In this document: one piece after another, positions 1-3,609 of the stretch
How the letters are laid out: each line of letters opens with the position of its first letter
How positions within the stretch are numbered: the stretch's first letter is position 1
Source of the DNA: JAZKFP01 sp040386355
Lineage (GTDB): Bacteria > Pseudomonadota > Gammaproteobacteria > Pseudomonadales > UBA6940
DNA length: 5,418 bases
Assembly: GCA_040386355.1 (NCBI GenBank)
Contig: JAZKFP010000035.1
Span: forward strand, 1-5,418
Direction of reading: 5' to 3'
The notes under the pieces: generated by a model
The model's database searches: none
Told to the model about the DNA's origin: nothing
The model's input: the letters and a program-made list of their open reading frames with translations, nothing else
Program-made: the position numbers and the translations under genes

Positions 1-1
1 C

Positions 2-304
2 AATTTCACGCCAATATTGATTGGGCATAATCGAAATTAAACATAAGCAGATTAAAATTAACAATCCCATTCGATCACTGCCACCGTTATACGGGCCTTG
101 AAATCGATGGAGAATACCTACACTCAATATTAATAATCCATACAAAGCCCAGTTCCAATCAAAAATTAGCAATATAGATAAAATCAATCGCGGTACGAAT
201 AAATACCGCATATTAGGCTGAGATACTAGATGTTCAAGGCTTTGTTGAATAAAAACCAATCCAATCAGGATTTCAGTTAAACGTACTGCCGTATCAAATA
301 TCAT
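2..304 (-). CDS. HTTM-like polytopic membrane protein, N-terminal part (C-terminus beyond window)
   Basis: The frame is open from an ATG at 304 to the left edge, giving 101 codons with no stop, so the gene is cut by the window. The visible protein is very hydrophobic: an N-terminal amphipathic stretch (about residues 5-27), membrane segments at about 35-65, and another at about 80-93. Between them is the motif HRFQGPYNGGSD (66-77). That motif, and the general pattern, resemble HTTM / gamma-carboxylase-like membrane proteins as I remember them; this is recall, not a search. The ATG overlaps the TGA of the upstream gene as ATGA, and no good Shine-Dalgarno sequence precedes it, so translation is probably coupled to that gene. 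The protein likely sits in the inner membrane and its function is unknown. Coding status is well supported; the family name is moderately supported. Confidence 0.8.
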   Translation of the reverse strand, partial: MIFDTAVRLTEILIGLVFIQQSLEHLVSQPNMRYLFVPRLILSILLIFDWNWALYGLLILSVGILHRFQGPYNGGSDRMGLLILICLCLISIMPNQYWREI

Positions 305-774
305 AAAATAGATAACGCAATTTTTTTCGAAGTAAAAGCTATTTGATAATTTAACTCATTATTTACTCGTTCGACAAACAACAAACGAAATTGAATGTGA
401 TGTGTTTTTGTTGAATGCAATAGTTTATGATCATGCCAGTCCTGAACCATACGGAATAAGATTTCATTTTCATAATGCGTTGGCACTTCCGTGATAATAC
501 GTTCTGCACAACTCATAATAAATAAAGATTCATTCCACTGTGGATTCCAAAATAATCGTTTTAGCATGTCAGAATGAGAAATACAGTGTGGACGGGGACG
601 AAATTCATGCCAATTATCTATCATTTGAAATTCTTCATTTAACAATCCATATTGTACGCGCGGTGACGGTGCAATGTAGTTAAAGAATTTCCATGAAGGC
701 AATAAGGCCGGAAGTAATAATTTAACAAGAGATATGCTTTTAAAAAAATTAATAGAGATCATTAAATATTCCAT
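301..774 (-). CDS. Conserved small protein of unknown function, partner of the HTTM-like protein
   Basis: This 157-residue protein has three dense motif blocks: PALLPSWKFFNYIAPSPRVQ (22-41), WHEFRPRP (55-62) and a block at 73-92 with WNPQWNES and SCAER. These are rich in Trp, Pro and Arg and look like a conserved family rather than a random frame. I recall similar proteins encoded directly before HTTM-like membrane proteins in other gammaproteobacteria, but cannot verify it here. The first ~25 residues are hydrophobic and could associate with the membrane; there is no clear signal peptide or lipobox. The start is uncertain. ATG at 774 has only a weak upstream purine run, whereas the in-frame ATG at 762 has GGA seven bases ahead and would give 153 residues. 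The stop overlaps the next start (ATGA), which indicates co-translation. The gene lies 40 bp after the GST-like gene, so it may share that transcript. Function unknown. Confidence 0.85.
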   Translation of the reverse strand: MEYLMISINFFKSISLVKLLLPALLPSWKFFNYIAPSPRVQYGLLNEEFQMIDNWHEFRPRPHCISHSDMLKRLFWNPQWNESLFIMSCAERIITEVPTHYENEILFRMVQDWHDHKLLHSTKTHHIQFRLLFVERVNNELNYQIAFTSKKIALSIL

Positions 775-814
775 TTTCTATAAAAATTTTTATCTAGGAT
801 TGACGTAGAACAAA

Positions 815-1426
815 TTAATTAATTCTACTTAAATCTTTTTGCATAATGGCGATAAAGCAATTAGATTGCATTAATTGATTTAACCAAGTATGGACGCAAG
901 AATATGGACTGTTCTTAAACCAAGCACTATCAACCATAACAAGCTGACGTATGAATGGAAAAATTGCTATATCTGCAAGTGTTGCATGTGATGATATTAA
1001 AAATGGTTTACTGATTAAACGCTCTTCTAGTTTGGTTAAAAATTTTTCCGCTTGAGTTTTATCCGACGCTAAATCCCGATTTGGATATCTATCTGAGTAT
1101 TTATAAAAATCCAAATAAGGTTTAAATTCGACATCATTTTTTTCAATAAGTGTTAATGATTCATCAAGATTATTTAACCAGTATTTGGGATCATTTTTTT
1201 GCATACACCACAGCATGATCTCTAAACTTTCCTCTAATACTTTTCCATCTTCTAATACTAAAACAGGAACTGTACCTTTTGCAGATACTGCTAATAATGA
1301 GGAAGGTTTATTTTTCAGTTCTACTTCTTCAACAATCACTGACACACCGCTAACATAAAGTGCCATACGCGCGCGCATTGCATAAGGACAACGTCGAAAA
1401 CTGAATAATTTATTTTGGTGAACCAT
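815..1426 (-). CDS. Glutathione S-transferase family protein, Grx2-like with catalytic cysteine
   Basis: This 203-residue protein has an N-terminal thioredoxin-fold GST domain (about 5-75) and an all-helical C-terminal domain (about 90-200), the usual size for a GST. The active-site motif is CPYA (Cys13-Ala16) in FSFRRCPYAMRAR. Pro54 in GTVPVL is the expected cis-proline, and Glu66-Ser67 is the usual pair that binds the gamma-glutamyl group of glutathione. Asp152 in the ADIAIFPF segment matches the conserved N-cap of the C-terminal domain. A cysteine in place of the Tyr/Ser of classical GSTs suggests thiol transfer or deglutathionylation, as in omega GSTs and glutaredoxin 2, rather than conjugation; this is inference. 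The protein is probably cytoplasmic. The ATG at 1426 gives the normal family N-terminus, although the Shine-Dalgarno sequence is poor (AGGGA is 14 bases away). The spacer ahead of it carries several inverted repeats. Confidence 0.93.
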   Translation of the reverse strand: MVHQNKLFSFRRCPYAMRARMALYVSGVSVIVEEVELKNKPSSLLAVSAKGTVPVLVLEDGKVLEESLEIMLWCMQKNDPKYWLNNLDESLTLIEKNDVEFKPYLDFYKYSDRYPNRDLASDKTQAEKFLTKLEERLISKPFLISSHATLADIAIFPFIRQLVMVDSAWFKNSPYSCVHTWLNQLMQSNCFIAIMQKDLSRIN

Positions 1427-1444
1427 AGATAGTTTAACATTCCC

Positions 1445-1464
1445 TGCTAACTATTCTCTTAGCA
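1445..1464. repeat. Inverted repeat TGCTAA-8-TTAGCA in the leader of the GST-like gene
   Basis: The arms are perfect 6-mers at 1445-1450 and 1459-1464 with an 8-base loop. It lies 19 bases before the ATG of the GST-like gene. On the minus strand the T-run is before the stem, not after it, so it does not look like a terminator. It could be a leader hairpin or an operator half-site pair; chance is also possible at this size. Confidence 0.4.
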
Positions 1465-1495
1465 AAAAAGAAAATCTTTGAACAACAAATACTTG

Positions 1496-1512
1496 AATTG
1501 ATAGAATCAATT
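1496..1512. repeat. Inverted repeat AATTGAT-3-ATCAATT
   Basis: The 7-base arms (1496-1502 and 1506-1512) are perfect and separated by AGA. The geometry, a 17-bp near-palindrome upstream of a gene, is typical of a small dimeric repressor operator, but no regulator is encoded nearby and AT-rich DNA yields such patterns by chance. Confidence 0.35.
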
Positions 1513-1517
1513 ACCAT

Positions 1518-1537
1518 ATTTTTATGAAAATAAAAAT
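1518..1537. repeat. A/T-only hairpin downstream of the SRAP gene, 8-bp arms and 4-base loop
   Basis: The arms ATTTTTAT (1518-1525) and ATAAAAAT (1530-1537) are perfect, with a GAAA loop on the plus strand (TTTC on minus). It begins eight bases after the SRAP stop. It is too A/T-rich to be a strong terminator, but could slow polymerase or protect a transcript end. Confidence 0.35.
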
Positions 1538-1544
1538 CTGATTT

Positions 1545-2141
1545 TTAAACCACTTCTTCCAAAGACTCAATTTTTCGAAAAGTAATAAAATTATCTGGCA
1601 CAGGTAATAATAATTTTTGCGCTTGTTCCGCGTTTCCGGAAAACCAGTCAACTAAACACTCTGTAAGAATTAGCGCTGGCATACGATTATGAATCGCAGC
1701 AAATTTTTTATTTGGCGTAGTAGTTAAAGTTATTAATTCAGGCAGCTCGTTTTTTTTTAGATAATAGATGCCTGCCATATAAAGTGTTTCACCTTTTAAA
1801 TGAGAAAAATAATAACGTTGTTTTTTCCCGGATCCTTGATCCTGCCATTCATACCAACCTGAGCACGGCACTACACAACGATGCGCCTCAAAAGCTTTTT
1901 TGAAGGTTGGTTTTTGAGCGACGGTTTCTGCTTGAGCATTGATTAAAATTCTATCTGCCCACTTAGGTTTAATTCCCCAAAAGACATTTTGTTGCTGAAA
2001 TCTTTTATTTTTTTTGATAATAACTCCCAGCATCTGAGTGGGACGTAAATCAATATTCGTATTGATTAAAAATGAAGCATCAAAAACTTTGCTAACATCA
2101 CACTGTATTGATTTTTCCTGTACACTTATTCGACCACACAC
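1545..2141 (-). CDS. SRAP-domain protein (YedK/HMCES family), abasic-site DNA-protein crosslinking
   Basis: Members of this family covalently cap abasic sites in single-stranded DNA, using the cysteine exposed when Met1 is removed. The protein must therefore begin Met-Cys-Gly-Arg. Here that fixes the start at the GTG at 2141, where the frame reads (V/M)CGRISV, and gives 198 residues. A Shine-Dalgarno GGAG lies eight bases upstream. An in-frame TTG at 2162 would bury Cys2 behind seven residues and is rejected. Counting from the GTG, the catalytic set is present: Cys2, Asn68 in NAQAET, Glu98 in GWYEW and His151 in IHNRMP. RPTQ (33-36) and WGIKPKW (55-61) are further family blocks. The full domain is present and of usual length. 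The protein is cytoplasmic and DNA-associated. No SOS (LexA) box is evident upstream; a CATAAT at 2184-2189 could be a -10 element but lacks a good -35. The lipoprotein gene ends 78 bp upstream. Confidence 0.95.
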   Translation of the reverse strand: MCGRISVQEKSIQCDVSKVFDASFLINTNIDLRPTQMLGVIIKKNKRFQQQNVFWGIKPKWADRILINAQAETVAQKPTFKKAFEAHRCVVPCSGWYEWQDQGSGKKQRYYFSHLKGETLYMAGIYYLKKNELPELITLTTTPNKKFAAIHNRMPALILTECLVDWFSGNAEQAQKLLLPVPDNFITFRKIESLEEVV

Positions 2142-2149
2142 AGTTTCAT

Positions 2150-2153
2150 CTCC
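2150..2153 (-). promoter_or_regulatory. Shine-Dalgarno GGAG for the SRAP gene
   Basis: GGAG sits eight bases before the GTG at 2141 (spacer ATGAAACT). It supports the GTG start over the upstream TTG, which has no comparable site. Its 5' edge is two bases after the foot of a hairpin. Confidence 0.75.
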
Positions 2154-2155
2154 AC

Positions 2156-2175
2156 GAGCCAACGAATGCTGGCTC
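2156..2175 (-). promoter_or_regulatory. 5' UTR hairpin next to the SRAP ribosome binding site
   Basis: On the minus strand GAGCCA and TGGCTC form a perfect 6-bp, GC-containing stem around an 8-base loop; a G-U pair would extend it to 7 bp with a 6-base loop. The stem ends two bases before GGAG. There is no U-run after it on the minus strand, so it is not a standard terminator for the upstream lipoprotein gene. It could tune initiation or mark a processed 5' end. The structure is seen in sequence; the role is inference. Confidence 0.45.
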
Positions 2176-2219
2176 TTGTTTAAATTATGTGAAATTTTTC
2201 CATAAGCATGTGCTAAAAA

Positions 2220-2939
2220 TTATTCTACTTTTTCTGCTTTAAATTTGCCTTCCATTAAGTAAATAGTTGTGGTCGATTCAAAACCTGAATCCACACCAAA
2301 CATAATCCATAATGAGCCGTCATCGCTAGTGTAGGCAGAAAAAGTATCGGCTACACTACTTAGAGTTTTTGCTCGATAACTCGTGTCATTTTCTTCACAG
2401 TCGGTTCCATTAGCAAAATCTCCCAATACGATTGCATCACTGCCACCGGTTGCTTGATTACCTTTATCAATATTCATTAAGTATTCATTGTTACCGTCGT
2501 CTATTGAAAGCGGCTGAACACTTGAAGCACCCGCTTTAATATAAACACTTTCACCAGGTGCTCCGCCCACTCCAACACAATTACTCGGTGCATTGGTACC
2601 AAAAGTTATTTCAAATTGAACATCGTAACGAGTGTTTGCTAAAAATCCGGTAAATTCTTTAGCCACAAACATATAGAGATCATCGCTGCGATTATTTCCA
2701 CTTAATTTATAGCCACGTTGGTTTGTTGCTAATGAAGCAGGCAATAAAGTTTGTTCAGCGGATAATTCAAAGATATTTTCTTGTGGACGCGGATAATCTG
2801 AAAAGCCGTATTCCCATTCATCTGCATTATCATTGAAATCAATTTCAATATCTTTTGATTCTTCCCCAGCGCAGGCTGATAACATGCCAACGGTTATAAG
2901 CATAACCATATTTTTCTTAAAATTTTTTAATCCAGACAT
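2220..2939 (-). CDS. Secreted lipoprotein of uncharacterised, beta-rich family
   Basis: The 239-residue product starts with a lipoprotein signal peptide: basic residues (KNFKK), a hydrophobic core and the lipobox LSAC with Cys23 as the lipidated residue. Ala follows the cysteine rather than Asp, so by the usual rule it is sorted to the outer membrane. The mature part starts with an acidic linker, then has conserved-looking blocks: SGNNRSDDLYMF (80-91), NAPSNCVGVGGAPGESVYIK (116-135), MNIDKGNQATGGSDAIVLGD (155-174) and FGVDSGFESTTTIY (214-227). I recall the same blocks in widespread proteins annotated only as hypothetical, but could not check. Gly/Asp/Asn-rich turns and alternating hydrophobics suggest an extracellular beta-sandwich. 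Cys121 and Cys181 are the only other cysteines and could form a disulfide. A good AAGGA lies seven bases before the ATG. Function unknown; ligand or carbohydrate binding is only a guess. Confidence 0.92.
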   Translation of the reverse strand: MSGLKNFKKNMVMLITVGMLSACAGEESKDIEIDFNDNADEWEYGFSDYPRPQENIFELSAEQTLLPASLATNQRGYKLSGNNRSDDLYMFVAKEFTGFLANTRYDVQFEITFGTNAPSNCVGVGGAPGESVYIKAGASSVQPLSIDDGNNEYLMNIDKGNQATGGSDAIVLGDFANGTDCEENDTSYRAKTLSSVADTFSAYTSDDGSLWIMFGVDSGFESTTTIYLMEGKFKAEKVE

Positions 2940-2960
2940 GGAATTTTCCTTTTAATTTTT

Positions 2961-2989
2961 AATAAAATAATTCAAATTTAACTTATCAA
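2961..2989 (-). promoter_or_regulatory. Possible sigma-70 promoter for the lipoprotein gene
   Basis: TTGATA (2984-2989, five of six to the -35 consensus) is 17 bases from TTTATT (2961-2966, four of six to the -10). Transcription would start near 2954, just ahead of the ribosome binding site. The spacing is ideal but the region is AT-rich, so a chance match is quite possible. Confidence 0.3.
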
Positions 2990-2999
2990 CTCAAATTTA
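2972..2999. repeat. Direct repeat TAAATTTGA x2 around the putative -35
   Basis: On the minus strand the 9-mer TAAATTTGA occurs at 2991-2999 and 2972-2980, 19 bp apart, close to two helical turns. The copies flank the putative -35 element, a layout used by activators and repressors. The first copy includes the stop codon of the VOC gene. Low sequence complexity weakens the case. Confidence 0.3.
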
Positions 3000-3398
3000 T
3001 TGTGCTGATTGAGATGCCATATAAACCAGTTCCCACATATGGCCATCAATATCCTGAAAACCATGTTGATACATAAATCCGTGATCTTTAGGGTGAATCG
3101 GAACACTTCCGCCAGCATTAACAGCATTTTTTACCATTTGCTCTAATTTTTCACGAGTGTCACACGATAAACAAATCAATACTTCTGTATATTTGCTTGT
3201 GTCACAAACCTCTTTAGGAGTAAACGTTTTAAAGAATTTTTCTACTAAAAACATTACGAAAATATTGTCATCAACAATCATACAAGTTGCATTTTCATTG
3301 GTAAATTCTGGATTGAAACTAAATCCCAGACGTGTAAAAAATGTTACAGATCGATCAAGATCTTTGACCGGTAAATTAACAAAAATCTGAGTAGACAT
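2997..3398 (-). CDS. VOC family protein (glyoxalase/bleomycin-resistance/dioxygenase fold)
   Basis: The 133-residue protein carries the features of a single-chain VOC protein made of two beta-alpha-beta-beta-beta modules. FVNLPVKDLDRSVTFFTRLG (6-25) is the first module's strand and helix. The second module starts near TEVLICLSC and ends in DIDGHMWELVYM, where Glu123 is at the usual C-terminal metal-ligand position. EDHGF-like DHGFMYQHGF (105-114) is typical of the group often labelled lactoylglutathione lyase-like, but the other metal ligands are not clear and the substrate cannot be assigned. I chose the ATG at 3398 because GGAAG is eight bases upstream; the in-frame GTG at 3413 would place that site inside the gene and adds five residues absent from relatives I remember. 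The protein is probably cytoplasmic. The lipoprotein gene follows 57 bp later and may be co-transcribed. Confidence 0.94.
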   Translation of the reverse strand: MSTQIFVNLPVKDLDRSVTFFTRLGFSFNPEFTNENATCMIVDDNIFVMFLVEKFFKTFTPKEVCDTSKYTEVLICLSCDTREKLEQMVKNAVNAGGSVPIHPKDHGFMYQHGFQDIDGHMWELVYMASQSAQ

Positions 3399-3609
3399 AA
3401 TGATTTCTTCCACTGTTTACGGCGTCAGAATATTTTTATTTGAGTTATGAAGAAGTGGAAGTTTGCCTGATATAAAAGGCTTAAATCAAGCTTGAACCAA
3501 ATTCATCAAAATGTATGCTGAAAATGTTGAGCTTGATTAGCAGTAGGAATGCGAAAAGGTTAAGCGCTTGATGACACTAAATGAGTAAGAATAACGTGGG
3601 GGTTTACAC
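3399..3609. other. Intergenic region between the RND pump and VOC genes
   Basis: About 210 bp without a credible gene on either strand. It must hold the 3' end of the pump transcript and probably the 5' control region of the VOC gene. I see a 9-bp inverted repeat (3484-3538), the short palindromes TCAAGCTTGA (3486-3495) and AAGCGCTT (3562-3569), and three copies of GCTTGA. No GC-rich hairpin plus U-run on the minus strand was found, so pump termination is not explained by a classical intrinsic terminator here. No convincing -35/-10 pair was found for the VOC gene. Confidence 0.5.
3484..3538. repeat. Inverted repeat AATCAAGCT / AGCTTGATT with 37-base spacer
   Basis: The 9-base arms at 3484-3492 and 3530-3538 are exact reverse complements. 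The left arm overlaps the 10-bp palindrome TCAAGCTTGA. The repeat could be a long-loop hairpin in the RNA or two spaced operator copies in DNA. A 9-bp perfect match within 60 bp is less likely by chance than the shorter repeats elsewhere in this window. Confidence 0.45.

Larger units (their letters stand above)
1427..1544. other. AT-rich spacer with clustered inverted repeats between the SRAP and GST-like genes
   Basis: This spacer of about 118 bp separates the stop of the SRAP gene from the start of the GST-like gene. It contains three separate inverted repeats (1445-1464, 1496-1512, 1518-1537) and a fourth palindromic stretch at 1532-1546 that overlaps the SRAP stop codon. None has a GC-rich stem followed by a U-run on the minus strand, so I do not call an intrinsic terminator. 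A promoter for the GST-like gene is expected here if the two genes are transcribed separately, but I found no convincing -35/-10 pair. Confidence 0.5.

Noticed and set aside
780..793. Perfect palindrome ATAAAAATTTTTAT before the small-protein gene
   Set aside because: It is A/T-only with no loop and no GC stem, in a region where such runs are common; not enough to call a terminator or operator.
1369..1378. Alternating GC run (possible Z-DNA-like tract)
   Set aside because: It is coding sequence for the conserved MRARM segment of the GST-like protein, which explains it.
2142..2162. TTG at 2162 as start of the SRAP protein
   Set aside because: It would place seven residues before catalytic Cys2, and the TTG lies in the loop of a hairpin without its own ribosome binding site.
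2156..2182. Plus-strand reading of the SRAP leader hairpin followed by TTGTTT as a terminator
   Set aside because: No plus-strand gene ends here, and the T-run is short and interrupted.
3157..3390. Plus-strand open frame of 77 codons
   Set aside because: It lies entirely antisense to the VOC gene, has no family-like motifs, and the minus-strand protein is clearly real.
3399..3413. GTG at 3413 as start of the VOC protein
   Set aside because: The best Shine-Dalgarno sequence (GGAAG, 3407-3411) lies inside this extension at the right distance for ATG 3398.
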